Shown here piece after piece: positions 17,507 to 32,940 of a stretch of 64,000 nucleotides of DNA. The notes below the pieces were generated by a model. That model had not been told where the DNA came from. It searched no databases and worked only from the letters and a program-made list of their open reading frames with translations. Location of the stretch: contig CAJNOL010000829.1 of the NCBI GenBank assembly GCA_905250125.1, positions 1 through 64,000 on the forward strand. The letters run 5' to 3'. This DNA comes from Rotaria sordida (Eukaryota; Rotifera; Eurotatoria; Philodinida; Philodinidae). Both the position numbers and the translations under genes were made by a program. The stretch's first letter is position 1; every line of letters begins with the position of its first letter.

Positions 17507-20500
17507 AATAAAATCTAGAATATTAACAAAAAATAATAATATAAATCTTATTTGAATATTTATTAAAGATTTAGATGATTCATTTGAATAGAGGAAGCTT
17601 TTATTTATTATAAACCATTACAAATGTGTCATTACATTGACTAATCATGGTTTTAGAGTAAGAATAAAAAAAGAAAAAAAAAAAAAAAACATACCATATC
17701 TCGTGTTTTATATTTACTCCTCTAGTATTAAATATTCAATACGTATGTGTTTATTGAACTGGAACAAAGTATGTTTGTGTATAGTAGTATATCGTTGTAA
17801 TAACCAAATATAGCGGCAACTGTTTTAATGCGACATTTATATATATGGCGTAAAAAGAAATACCTCTATTTTATTCATTAATAGTGAACTCTTATATATA
17901 ATGGGTAAATAGTATGCAAGGACAAGATGATTTACGAATGTTTGACGTCGTTATATAACAACAACATGACAACGAAAAAAAAAACCAACAAAATTCATCG
18001 ATCATCTGTTGTTTTGTTATTATCGATGCAGCTGTTGTCTCAGTTACAATAATAATGAAACATGAGGTTTTTTTTTTTTGAAGAGGCGGCAAAAAAAAAA
18101 AAAGAAGAACAAGAAAAAAGGAACAAACATTCGACAATGCCAATTAATATTTTGATACTTCTTTCTATTCATTTAATTGTCTCAAGTCTTTTGTTATTAT
18201 GTTGATTTGTTTTTTTCTTTGCTGGAAGAAATAAAAAAGATGCCGATGGTAAAATATATATCATGGTATAATACATATTCTTTTTTTTCAATAAGTAAAA
18301 TTTTCTTGAATCAAACACGTTTTACCTGCGAGAAATGAATCTTTTCAGTATCGTGTCCATATGGATCTACTCACAGACAAATCCTTTCTAACTCAAGGTT
18401 GCAAAAAAAAAAGAAAAGTAATAACTTAGAAAAAAAAATATTACCTCTTTCATCAAGGAAGAGAAAAAAAAGAAAAGTAAAATAGTGAGAATAGTTTTTT
18501 ACGTCTTGTTTATTATGATATAGTAAAGAATTAGTATTTCAAATAGTCTATATATATATATATCTATATATCTATATATGTATATATACTATAAAATTGA
18601 ATGTTAAAATAGTACAGAACGAATGAATAAAGACAATCGTTCGAAAGGTGTGAGTATACATAATACATGATTCAGGTAACAAATATGGTTTTAACTTTAT
18701 TGTTACCATCGTTTTTCCCTTTTTCTTTTTTACCATCAACAATACGGTTCGTTTTCTCTCTTTCTCTCTCGTTCTCCTTTTTTTTTTCTCTTCATCATTC
18801 TCTCACTTCATATAGTTTCCTTTTAACTTGATACGATCGGCAAGGCAGAGAAAGAACGAACGACAACGATTCACGTCATAAAATGAAGACTACTATAAAA
18901 AGAAAAAGTTTTTTTCTTTTTCTTCACACCCCATCAACGCGAATCGACATCTTCTGTCGTTCGCTACGAACGTCAATACATATATACATAAGTTACCAAG
19001 AGAAAACTTCTCATATGCCACGCTTATGTGACGAGTGTTACAGATCACGTTCTTTTGATGAACAGCATATTATTTTCTAATGCAGAAAAACAAAAGAAAA
19101 AAGGAAAGTCGTGGAGCAACCAAAACAAAACAATTTGAGAGAAGAATATGAAGGTCTATTTTGATTTTTTTTTTTCTATAAATTTTACTTCATATTTGTT
19201 ATCGCATATATTCAATATCATCGAATATTAGGTTATATCCAAATTGATATTTGAAACTTATTGACAAAAAAAACTCATCTTATTGAAGTTAAAGAAAGGA
19301 AATAAGATATGATTTATACATTTGTATTTACTTTGATATTAGGGAGAAAATACAGATTGCTTTGAGGAAATTATACTTCAAGATGAGACATTCATATATA
19401 GAATACAATCTTATAGAAATTATAAATCAGATAGTTTTGAATAAAGAAACATTTTTAGAGGCAAAGCAAAATTTTTTTGTACCAAGTTAAGTTTATTTTT
19501 ACAGTTGCAGATGACATTGAAAATAAAGTAAGCTTAGGGTTTTCTCTTATGTCTCAAAAGAAGCATTAGAAAATTCTTTCCTTTCATATTATAATGAGCA
19601 TTATTTTCTCTTTTGGGATTTGAAATCATTTTTGTTAAATCATGTGTAGATGAATTCCACATTATTTGTGACGAATAAAATCAGTAAATAAATGAAAAAC
19701 TCTTCTGAATAAATCTAGGCAATCGAATAGTTTAGGATTTTGTAATAAACAAGTTTTTCTAATTATCATATTATCATATTTCTCATTTGTGCATATGAAT
19801 TACTTAAGGTTTTTAGTTGAGGCAAAATTAAACTTGACATATATGCTTACGTTACCAATAAAATCGTTTTTTTTACATTTTCAAATATCACGAACTTATT
19901 AGTACGAATCATTCAATAGAGGTGAAGGTCTATATTTCTAAAGCTGTTTTTTCTTTTTTTCCTCAATAAGAGATAAAAATTGTAAATAAAAGCTTTGTAA
20001 TGTATTTCTGTGAAAATTATATGCTGTTATTTTAACATTACTCTTCGTATAATTGATGGATGCTAATCAAAAGTTTAATAAAAATCTCTTTAGGGTTTCA
20101 GTTCACTAATTTTCGATCAAAAGGAAGAATACTAAAATATATTTCATGTAAAATTATGAATGGAATATCAACTTCGTTTGAAGAGAAAAAGAATATGTAA
20201 ATGTCGAGATCTAAATAGTTCACTACGATGAAAATCTTTTTACTTGCACTCTATTATAGTATTCTTCTATTTCTTTTTTCTATTTCTTATGATAAACAGC
20301 TTCATAATCTAGGGATATTATCCAGCTGACTGATCGTATAAAGCTATACTAGTCAGATAATAGTACTGAATGCTTCTATGTCTATAACCCCTTGATAACA
20401 AACATTTAGTTGTTTTTTTACCCTCGCACGATATACATGTGCGCAGACATATATGTTTCATGCTTATGACATCAGTACATAATTTTACGTGATATAGGTC

Positions 20501-20571
20501 ACGTTCTCCTTATTTTCGATACTGATTGCTATCAGAATAAAATATCTTTCATTAGTTCAACATAAACAGCT
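17507..20571. other. Spacer, no gene accepted
   Basis: Region between the DEGS1 start and the F-box-like gene. It has homopurine/homopyrimidine runs (18,730-18,800, CTCT-type) and a TA-rich microsatellite at about 18,549-18,590. A 65-codon frame at 18,883-19,080 has no recognisable features and is not called. Nothing else seen. Confidence 0.4.
18549..18590. repeat. TA-rich microsatellite
   Basis: Runs of TATATA interrupted by CTA and GTA units. Confidence 0.7.
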
Positions 20572-21360
20572 ATGAGTGAATTCAAAACTATATACAATAT
20601 TTTATCTATGGATGTTCTTATGGAATTATTTAAATATTTTTATGTTGATGAATTATTTTATTTATTTAATGATATAATTCATCAATTTCCATTATTACTT
20701 AAGAAAGAAAATGTGCAATTGCATGTACATCATATAGATGCATATTTTCGTAAACATATCTTGCCAAATATTGAAATAAACAATGTTATATCAATACGTA
20801 TTAAAAATATGTATCATATGGCTCCAGTTAATCTAGGGCAATTTAATCAAGTTCGTTTACTGATATTACACAATGTAACTGGGCTTAATTGGCCGTCTCA
20901 TTTCCCCAATAATTTAAAACATTTAATAATTTATGCTCGAAGTAAAGATCGTGAGGAAGTATTTACGAAAGCGTTATGTTTGGATAATATCGAAAAATTG
21001 GAATTTAATTCAACATTTTTACATTTTCATGATTGTCATGATATATTAGTCAAACCATCGACAATTAAACATTTAGTATTTAATAGTCAACGTTGTTTCA
21101 TTGATTATCAATTTTTATTAAATAATATGCCTTATTTACAATCATTACGATCAACAAATACATATTATCCACATAGATTTAATACAAATTTAGGAATATT
21201 TAATTATCTACATACTATTGATTTAATTTGTACACATATAGATATTGATACAATGATTTTTTTTCTAACAAATATCGTTTCAAATTCATTACGTCGGTGT
21301 CGTTTGATAAATATTAATAGTAGTTTATCAACAAACATCGCATATGTCCTGATTTCCTGA
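20572..21360 (+). pseudogene. F-box-like protein gene, 5' part, cut by an insertion
   Basis: Open from ATG 20,572. The N-terminus, ILSMDVLMELFKYFYVDELFYLF (residues about 11-33, split here: ILSMDVLMELF then KYFYVDELFYLF), fits the helical F-box that recruits SKP1 in SCF ubiquitin ligases. It is followed by irregular Leu-rich segments (LRLLILHNVTGL-like, NLKHLIIYA, STIKHLVFN) typical of the large, fast-evolving F-box-like family of rotifers. The frame runs coherently to about residue 259 (STNIAY) and then hits TGA inside TCCTGATT-type repeats that begin a 4.3 kb insertion. The missing C-terminal part reappears at 25,634-25,858. The gene is therefore interrupted; a shortened protein could still be made. 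Family assignment is by pattern only. Confidence 0.6.
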
Positions 21361-23754
21361 TATTTTCCTGATTTCTATATAATATCCTGATTGATCCTGA
21401 TTTTGATCAATCATCCTGTTCATCTTATATACGATGAAAATTATCTTTTTCTAGTTGATATTAAGAAAAATCCATCATTCAATTTGATTTAAGAGCATTA
21501 AGACCTTTTATTTTCTAAGGCCTCTAATATTTTAAGATGGGTTTTCCACAAAAAAATTTGAAATACACTGCTTTATTTATTCTTAAGCCAAGAGCAATTC
21601 TCTCGTCTCTCTCTACGTTTTCAGTCTGTCGTTTTAATTTGGTTTATATATTACATAGCCATTATTCCTCGTTTTTTTTTACTGTTTGGCCTTGAACTAT
21701 TATTTTGTATTTTACGTTCGAGGTTAAGGCAATAACGAAAAACAGTCTGATTGATATTTTTAGATCATTTGCGAACTTCGCAAGAGAAAATACGCAATAA
21801 AGCTGGAAAAAAACATTTAGAATGGTTATCGAACCATAAAAGTTTGGCCTAGAAGTGAAAGGTGTATAATTGAAAACAAATTAATATATCGAAGATGCTT
21901 ATCATGGGGAGGCCATTAATATTTTTACTGTCATCATGTGATTGTAAAGTATAGAGGTCTTTGACTTTGAGTAGCAAAAGCGACATGATAAGTTTTTAAA
22001 CGTAATAGACATGTCTATGAAATCCAATGGTACTGAGGAATTGATGCCTAAGAGTAGATTTACCATCGAAACTTGAAATCATGTTTCATAAAATTATGAA
22101 GGGCTCTAACCCTATCTAGAGTGTTATTCTACCTATAAATTCTATAGTGTAGGAAAATCATATATATTTTACCTTACTTTTTGAAAATTTAATCGATTAT
22201 ATTTGTGTTTGTCTCCAGAAATAGCACAACCATACTTTTACTTTTGGGGAACAATGCAAATGAAATAGGCTAATCTTTTAAATGATAGAAAAAAATATAT
22301 GATTGATCGACATTATAGAATTTAAAGAGATTATAGGTTAAATCACACTCCAGAGTGTTATATAAAATACTAAGACCGATAAATTATACATAGATTGTTT
22401 GTTTATTAGTTAAAAGTCAAATATCTCCGTATATACTGAAGGGTCAAAATAAAATGTTGGTCGGAATATAAAGATTATAACTAATATTCATCAAATGTTT
22501 AAGAAGGAAATTAGCTATCGAAATATTGGACGGAAATAACTGGTTTTGCCAACAATGATGAAGTATAGAATGATAACGAAAAAGAGAATATTGTTTGATA
22601 CTTATTGGAATAATAAACTATGCTAATTGAAGATATCTGTAATCAATTCTAGTACGGATAAAATATGCATTAAGCTTAGAAAATTTGAAAAGGTGTTAAA
22701 GCTTAATTGATAATATAAGTACACACACTAAACACATCTTTCATAACATGAGCATACTGTAACCTCGCAAATGTAATGTTGCATTCAAAATACTGACTTC
22801 GGCATTCAGTCGAATTGTCTGATATATCTATGTTAAATTAATAGAGATATACTGACCGGTGATTATTATTACTATTATGTCATTAACATACCATGTTGCA
22901 GTTAGCGATATGAATCAAAGTTTAATAGTTATCTGTGCAATCAAAACTCTTAAATATGATGTCAGCTATCCATTTTAATCTATGAAAATATTTTTTACGC
23001 ATTCTCAGGTCAATTATGAAATTCATATTTTTAAAGTACACTTTTCAACAATTTCTAGACTTGTAAACAATTGTATGCACATTGAAGTTTTGATGCTAGT
23101 GATGATAATAAAAGCAGCTTCGCCGGTAAATGCAAAGAAAATTTTGAGTGTGTCAAGTGAAATGAAAAAACACAGTGGGTTTCTTAAGTCTTGAAGTCTT
23201 ATGAATTATGAATATTTACTGATTCTTTTGGCTCGAGAAATATTTATTCATGTGGAAAGTATCTATCCTCTATTTTATTTATTTATTTGTCTTATTCATA
23301 TAACAACGAATATTTTTGTCTCATGGTAGTTTAAACAGCAAGAGGCTGCCATTTAATATATATTCGATCATAAAATGCCTACAAATATTTCAAGTGCGAA
23401 AAGCAACATCAATAAAAGAACTAATATAAACGGCAGTATATGAAGCAAGTTGATGTTGTTCAAAGGACTTGTCATAGGAACGAGATGAAGACTTGTGGTT
23501 TTCATGGTAAACCAGAATTTTGACAGCCGGAATTTGGTCACATGCATTTTGACAAGTTATTCGATTTTCGTCAGATTTTTGACAATAAAAAGATTGTCAA
23601 ATTTCCGGATGAAAAATTGGATAAACTATTGAAATTATGGAGTTTTACCAATATTCTCGCTGGATTCCACTATGGCTCATCGATAAATCAGATTTCAACA
23701 AACTCCTTTTATTGCGAAGATACTGGCGGAAATTGAACAAATTGCCCAAATTCA

Positions 23755-24546
23755 AGTGACGAAATTCCATACAACCGTTTTTACTGATTGAAAGAGAAAC
23801 GATTTAGTAGGAAAACAGCTATGTCAAATTTGATTGGTCAGCAATCGGTCAAGCAGGCAAACTCGTGGTAAACATTTTGAAACTTGAGATTCTAAAGGGA
23901 TTTTCCATTGGATTTTGAACTGCAATATGACTATTCGTTGAAAGAAAATTGTTTTCTTTTGACCTACAGAAGGCTGACATCTTTACCATGTTCTGCTTGA
24001 AAGTTATTGAGGGTGCACAAAGATCGCTGATTTCAGCGGTTTTACCCTGAATCACCTGGCAACAGATCTTAATAGGAGTAATTCGTCGAGTTCAGTCAAG
24101 TGGCAATGTTTCTTTTGGTTTCAAAGAGATCTAACACCACGACAGACAGGCTTTTGCTACAGTGGCTAAACAGCAGCTGTAGCAAAAACTGGCTGTCTTA
24201 GTTTCAGATCTTCTTAAAACCGCAGAAAAAATTATTGCCACTTGACTGAGCTCTGTGAATTACGCCTATCAAGATCTGTTCTGCGGTGGCTCAGGGTAAA
24301 AACGCTGAAATTAGGGGTCTTTGTGCAGCCTGAATAACTTCCAACAGAACATGGTAGAGATGTCAAACTTCAGTAGATCGAAAGAGAGCAATTTTCTTTA
24401 TCAAAGAGTTATATTACAAGTCAAGAATCAATGAAGAAAAACGTTTACCACGAACTCACCCAATTGACCGATTAAATTTGACTTGGTTTTGCTATTAAAT
24501 TGTTTCTCTTTCAATTAGCGAGACCCGCAGATCTCCAGTTCGTCCC
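23755..24546. repeat. Long inverted repeat, arms about 385 bp
   Basis: Centre near 24,167, where CTTTTGCTACAG and CTGTAGCAAAAA face each other. The arms then match outward with interruptions, e.g. ATTGAAAGAGAAACgATTTA at 23,788 against the complement of 24,495-24,515, and CTCGTGGTAAAC at 23,861 against GTTTACCACGAA at 24,444. A single-stranded copy would fold into a long hairpin. No coding capacity recognised. Confidence 0.7.
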
Positions 24547-24887
24547 TATGAAAAGTCCTTCGGAAAATATCGATCTGGCTAATATTATGACGTCTTCAAT
24601 AATAGTATTTTATAACGATTCAATAATGAGCATAATAATAAAAGGTATTCAGAAAAAACCAATCTTTTTGTTAATTATAAAGATTGATTGTCAATTTGCG
24701 ACATCCATAAATGACAAGTTATTTATCCTACTGGATCAGCAAACTAATTATGAAGCGTTCATAACTCAGAAGTCTATTGATCTCTACTGCTGTTGGTTCA
24801 AAACTTTTCTAATCTTGTAAAGTTATTGAAGCCTTATCAAGTATCCAGAATTGAGATGCACCCAATTCCTGGATTATGGCTTCAATG

Positions 24888-25465
24888 ACAACATGTTTTA
24901 GTACTGAGAATTCATTGTCCTTTCAATCCTTTTTTATAACAATTCTGCTCAGTTTTGATTACTTTATCCAAAGCTATCATTGGATTTCATTGAATATGAA
25001 AAAACCGAGGTTCAGAATCAGTCGAAATTTATAAGCTTTAAGAGCAGTTTCGATCAATTCTAGCTGATACTACAATCTATTTTAACTATTTGGATAAATC
25101 ACTCAAAATCGAGTACGATTGACATGAATCTTTGGGTTCTCAATACAACAGATACATTGCTTTTGAATTGAAGCTTCAGGATTTAGTACATTCATATCTG
25201 AATGCAACGTATTTCCAATATTTAGAACTGTAAGTTTCCGTCAGAAAATCAAGCAAATGTGGATAAACGTTGAATTTTTGTTTGATTTCTTTGAATAGTT
25301 AAAATAAGCTACGGACTTTCTCTTAAAACTTATAAATTTTGACAAATTCTGAATCTCGTTCTTTTAGCTTCGATTAAATCTAATCATAGCTTCGGATAGA
25401 GTAATTAGAATTATTATAAAAAATTGACAGAACAATGAATTCTTTGTACTAAAAGAATGTTATAT
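24888..25465. repeat. Second inverted repeat inside the insertion
   Basis: The left arm (about 24,888-25,060) starts TTTTAGTACTGAGAATTCAT and contains TATCCAAAGCTATCATTGG. The right arm (about 25,290-25,465) is its complement (TTAGTACAAAGAATTCATTG and TATCCGAAGCTATGATTAG when reversed). The arms are unrelated to the 23,755-24,546 repeat, which suggests separate elements. Confidence 0.6.
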
Positions 25466-25633
25466 TTTGAAACCACGATTCAGAAATCGATGCATTTCTA
25501 ATGCAGAAGTTTTTTGAAGTTTTCTAAAACGGTTTTTCTTTAAATCCTGATTTTTAAGACGAATCCTGATTTTTAAAATAAAAAATCCTGATCGATTTCC
25601 TGATATTGTAATATTGACAAATGCGAAGCATGA

Positions 25634-25858
25634 TCAAAATCTGCTCTTCGAACTGAATTATGGCATCATTGGTTGGAACGTGCTTCCTCAAAATTACAAA
25701 AACTTGAAATATTATTACTTGTTGGATTTAACCACAGTTATGAAATGAATTGTGCAACAACAATTTTTAACAATAATTCATATTTTCACAAAATTAATTT
25801 CAAATTAGAACCTATTAATGAGTATCAAGCAATACTTATTGGTAATTTAAATCGATAA
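25634..25858 (+). pseudogene. F-box-like protein gene, 3' part
   Basis: Continuous frame RTELWHHWLERASSKLQKLE ... GFNHSYEMNCATTIFNNN ... ending IGNLNR then TAA at 25,856-25,858. No ATG starts it. The pattern fits the C-terminus of the F-box-like protein whose N-terminal part ends at about 21,350. Same strand and order; separated by the 4.3 kb insertion. An in-frame TGA lies at 25,631-25,633, just upstream. Confidence 0.55.
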
Positions 25859-28479
25859 TTACGTGAATTATTTTCCATCATACCGATACCATTTGCTCAA
25901 TAGATAAAAGACAAACAGAAACATTTTTATTTTCAATTAGATATTACATTTAAAAAGTTGCACTCTATTATTCAATTGTTGTTTTTTTGTCTTTTTAAAC
26001 TTTTCTAGCTCTTTGTTTTTCTATCTAAACACATCATTGCATTTGCACTATAACTAGCTAAAAAAGAATAAAATAAAGATGAAAATTTTCACATGTATGA
26101 TTTTCTAATAGGTATTTCGTTTTTAAAATTCTATTAGAACTTTGCAAATGAATGAGAGCATCTTAGCAAGGTATTAACTAGATATTGTCTACGACGATCT
26201 GATGAAAAAATCTTAACCAAAGAAAAAAGTTTTTAATATATTAAAGACAAAACTAAAAGATAATGATATGAACAGGAAACTCCAACGAGATGTATTGTAT
26301 TCCTTTTTAATGTGTCACCTCAATTAGCAAGGACCTAGAATAATCTCCATAGAAACATTATACAGGATGTTCTAAAAGTCACCTACCAAAGAGAAATTGT
26401 ATATCTCGTATATGGTTCTATCGAATGAACTGTGATCTTTGTACTGTTGATAGAGGCTACTTACTAAGCTTTTATTAATAAACGTAAGGTTCTTTAATAC
26501 TCCTATATAGTAGCACTTTCAGGTTACATACATGATAAAGCCCTTTTCTAGTTTCAGAAAACAATCTATAGGGTTGTTTTTTTTGGATTTTTTTATTAAT
26601 GTGGACTTTTCATCATCCAGATCTCTTCTTCTTGCTTTCTAAACAATTACTTGACGCTTCTAAAAAATCAGACACATCGATATTAAATTTGGCGCTCGTG
26701 AAAACTTTAAAATTGCATCAGTTTACTCTGTATACCTTTCATCCCAATTTTTGATAAGGAGAGAAGAAATTGTTTTGAGCACATGCACCAATCACTGTAG
26801 CTTTTTGTCCGAAGTGTCATGAAAACGTTTAGAAAGCAAGCGAAAAAGACTTGGGTTATGGAAAGTCTACATTAATAAGAAAAAATCCTACGCATTGTTT
26901 TCTGAAACTGGAAACACGGCTTTTTCGTATATGTAACCTGGCAATGGTATTATATAGGAGCATTTACGAACTTTATCTTTATGAACAAAAACTTACAAGT
27001 GTTCTCTATTACCAGTACAAAAACCAACGCATTCAATAGAACCATAAGCGAGATATACAATTTTCTTTTGTAGGCAACTTTTGTAACACCGTGTATTACT
27101 CAAAATAGGCTTCGAATGTCACCTGACAATACCTAGTGCAAGTTTGTAAAGGTTCTGACAAGGTCTTCATTCAGGAACTGTACAAAGCTTATATCCTGAA
27201 GGATTAATATGCATTTCAGGCAACATCTGACAAATAGCATTTGTTCCAGTCTATCGTAAAACATGAATATGAAAGAAAACATAAATACAGCTGTATGGAT
27301 ACAGGTAAAAATTGATGTATTCATTAGCAGTAACGACTGAAAATGTTCGCAGAATTTTTGCGGGTTTCTCATTCCTAAACATGTCCTAATTCAAGTATCT
27401 CTTCTGCAGACTTGACACCTGGAACTCTTCCAGTCAACTAGGTGGATTCGGTCAGATTATGTGTCCTTTTTTTTGGTAGGTATACAAAAGCAATATTACT
27501 CATATTCTTGCTTTCTAAGTGACCGAATACCAATAAATGAGGTTCAATTTAGTGTATCATAGAAAAGAGTAAAACTATACAGCATGAACAGGCTTTCAAA
27601 CAGTGCTAGAATCATACACAATAAAAAGACCGTGATTTCTCATACTAGTTGTAGGCTTTGAGTTTGAAATAGCCATGAGAATCGCTTTTCTGATTAATGT
27701 TTTAGTATATAACAAGAAACCGCTATTCTGTAAATTCTTTTTCTGCAACAAGGATCCATATTATCACAAGGTTAGCGATGAAAAACCAATCAAATTAATA
27801 GTCGTATAGTGAAATAAAATATAAGAAACAAAAAAACCATTGTCTCAATAGAATTCGAGATTTCAGGTTACTGAGCAGACATTTACTAATTGATAGATGG
27901 CGCTATCATTTCAAGCAACGGTAGCCAAGCGGTTTGTCGTCATATGCGATTGAAAAAAAGCAAGCTTTTAAAATCCTCTCTATAGCAAGTCGAAAACCCA
28001 ATAAATTTGATACCATTACAAGTAACATATTGTTAAACTTATTAATTATTTATGATGAAATCGACGGACAAAAAAAAAATGTACTATTGATAAATAAAGA
28101 AACTGAGAAATCAGTATTTCGAATTTAAACAAATTGAAATTTTTATTAATCCTTTTTTTTATCGATCTGATGTAGAACTTTGCAACAAAAAAGAATATTG
28201 GACACTCTACCGAAAATAAATTGCTTTCATTCGCCTCATAGAAACTATTTCTATTTTTCATCATTTTACAATAAATGAGGGGGAAGCTTATTTTCGTGCT
28301 AAAAATATCACGAAATATAATTACACTTCAATCGATCAATTTCTTTCATCAAGTGCAAATCAATTATCTACTATAATTATCAATAATTATTATTTTTTTG
28401 TTTTTTATTTTTATGATAATTGCCTAGTTTGTGTGTAACATAACAAAGTAAAAATAGAAAAAAAAAACCATGTATAGTT
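25859..28479. other. Spacer with one miniature element
   Basis: Apart from the TA-flanked element at 26,361-27,095, I see no gene. A tRNA A-box-like string (GGTAGCCAAGCGG near 27,920) has no matching B box and is not called. Confidence 0.4.
26361..27095. mobile_element. TA-flanked Tc1/mariner-type miniature element
   Basis: 735 bp. The left end TA-CAGGATGTTCTAAAAGTC and right end (complement) TA-CACGGTGTTACAAAAGT form terminal inverted repeats. They continue inward with matched blocks (GAGAAATTGTATATCTCG with its complement at 27,047; TTTCAGAAAACAATCTATAG with its complement at about 26,895), giving arms of roughly 200-250 bp. A TA duplication and this end sequence fit the Tc1/mariner group. 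No transposase frame seen. Confidence 0.7.
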
Positions 28480-31296
<2,817 letters not shown>

Positions 31297-32940
31297 TTAT
31301 TTAACAAGACAATCAGTGCCAGCAGCACAAGTACAGTCTTTGAGATTGAGATGAATACGTCTTTGCCAACCAAATTCTTCAAGTAAATGAAGCATCCATG
31401 TGGCACAAAATTTTTCTACTTCTTTTTGATTAGTTGATGCAAGACTAGGTGGTGAATCTGGGATCGTAAAGCCTGTTAATAAATAATTAACATAATTAGG
31501 ACAAAATTTTTCTCGACATCCGTCTGCTTCGTGATTATTATTAACTAGACCACAGCTTAATTGACATGCGTCAACATATATTTCTTGTAATTCATCAGTG
31601 GCTGGTACTGCCCAATTACCAACGACTAAAATAACAAAAAAAATGCAATATGATATTTGAAAATAAGATAACTATATGCAAGAATATATTATATTTCCTA
31701 AGAGACAATTAATTAGAATATAATTTGATTTAATTAATAAGGTAGAGAAAAATGCCTTAAGATATAAATGATGTCGAATGATATAATCATAAATGTCTTC
31801 AAGATATGAGATCGAAATTGCGTGTTTTCATGATGTCTAGTCTCTTTAAAAAAAACAATAAAATACAATAAAACAATTTTATTTATTATTACTTTATAAG
31901 ATAAGGAAAACTTAGCTGACATATAATATTTTGTCATTTATTAGAATTAATTGAAATCTAATATCTGCCTGTCATTTAAAAAACAAGAAGGACTCAATTA
32001 ATGAAATTCTATAATAATTTCCATGACATCTATTTTTTTTTTATCTAATGTTACTTGAAAAAAAGTGAACTCAATGATCTGATATAATCAATTTATTTGA
32101 ACGTACTAAAACAAATATACTTTTTTCAATGATATTCAAATAGAAACAAAACTTTAGATTTAACATTAAAAAATTTGTACTCTTATTTCTATCAATACTC
32201 TCTTTTTTTTTTAATCTTAATTCCGTATTTCTTCGATGTCATTGACGTATTAAAAAATAAAGCCCTGTCTATCAAATAAATAAGAAGAAAAGATTATTTC
32301 CTCGATCTAATGTCATCATGAAAAAAGTCTTCTGATTTTCTTCATAAGAAAATATAATGTAATTCTGTAGACAGCTGAACTAGTTTTTTCTTGAATAAAA
32401 GCTTCCTTGTTAATTATATTCAGTTTTATAAATGACGTGATCTTACCAAATAAAAAGAAGTTAATGAACTAAACTAGTTTATCTATCACACGAGATATAG
32501 CAGAAGTTCAGTCTAGTATTATCAAACAATAAATTTCATTAAATTATAAGTGCATATATTAGATATATATGTCTATAGTAGAGATGTCTACTGTAATCCA
32601 CATCTCTGATATATGCAAATTTTTCTATTAGTCCGATCAAAAGAATACTGTAACATTAGCTTTTTAAAGAAAAAACGTATAAATTATTGCTTCATCTGAA
32701 TTGTCGCAGTTTTTCTCGAATGTCTATGACTAAGATAAAGATTATATTTTCTTGACAAGTTTTTTAATTTTAATTGTTATTCAAGACATGTAAAAATTTT
32801 TTAAATTATTCGGTAAGGAATAATGCCAATGAAGTTATTTGAAAATTATTTTATGATTACTTACTTAAAAGACCAAATAAAAGGATGCTGAGCTGAACCA
32901 TAGCTAGCGAGAATTTATTCGATGTGAATAATGTCAACAT
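31297..32940 (-). CDS. Small secreted Cys-rich protein, 2 exons, unknown family
   Basis: Exons 32940-32865 and 31625-31297 (minus strand), joined across a 1.24 kb GT-AG intron, give 134 residues. Exon 1 encodes a hydrophobic leader (MVQLSILLFGLL). The first ATG at 32,940 adds 13 residues; an inner ATG at 32,901 gives a cleaner signal peptide. The mature part has 9 Cys by count (CQLSC, GCREKFC, FCATW, DCTC, DC), which suggests disulfides, and ends CTCAAGTDCLVK. I do not recognise the family. Extracellular location is inferred from the leader and Cys content. The long intron is filled with AT-rich sequence without recognised repeats. Confidence 0.72.

Larger units (their letters stand above)
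21352..25625. mobile_element. About 4.3 kb insertion splitting the F-box-like gene
   Basis: Both ends carry several same-direction copies of TCCTGATT. On the left (21,352-21,420) they include GATTTCCTGATATT, and the same string recurs on the right near 25,600. The interior has no recognisable transposase, but it holds two separate long inverted repeats (23,755-24,546 and 24,888-25,465). Neither a target duplication nor exact ends could be fixed. The class is unknown; the direct terminal iterons with no terminal inverted repeat fit neither a simple Tc1 nor a piggyBac element. It may be a composite of nested insertions. Confidence 0.5.

Noticed and set aside
18883-19080. 65-codon plus-strand frame with CDECYRSR
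   Set aside because: Too short, isolated, no recognisable family or splice structure.
27917-27965. tRNA-like start (GGTAGCCAAGCGG resembles an A box)
   Set aside because: No matching B box, anticodon arm or acceptor pairing downstream within tRNA length.
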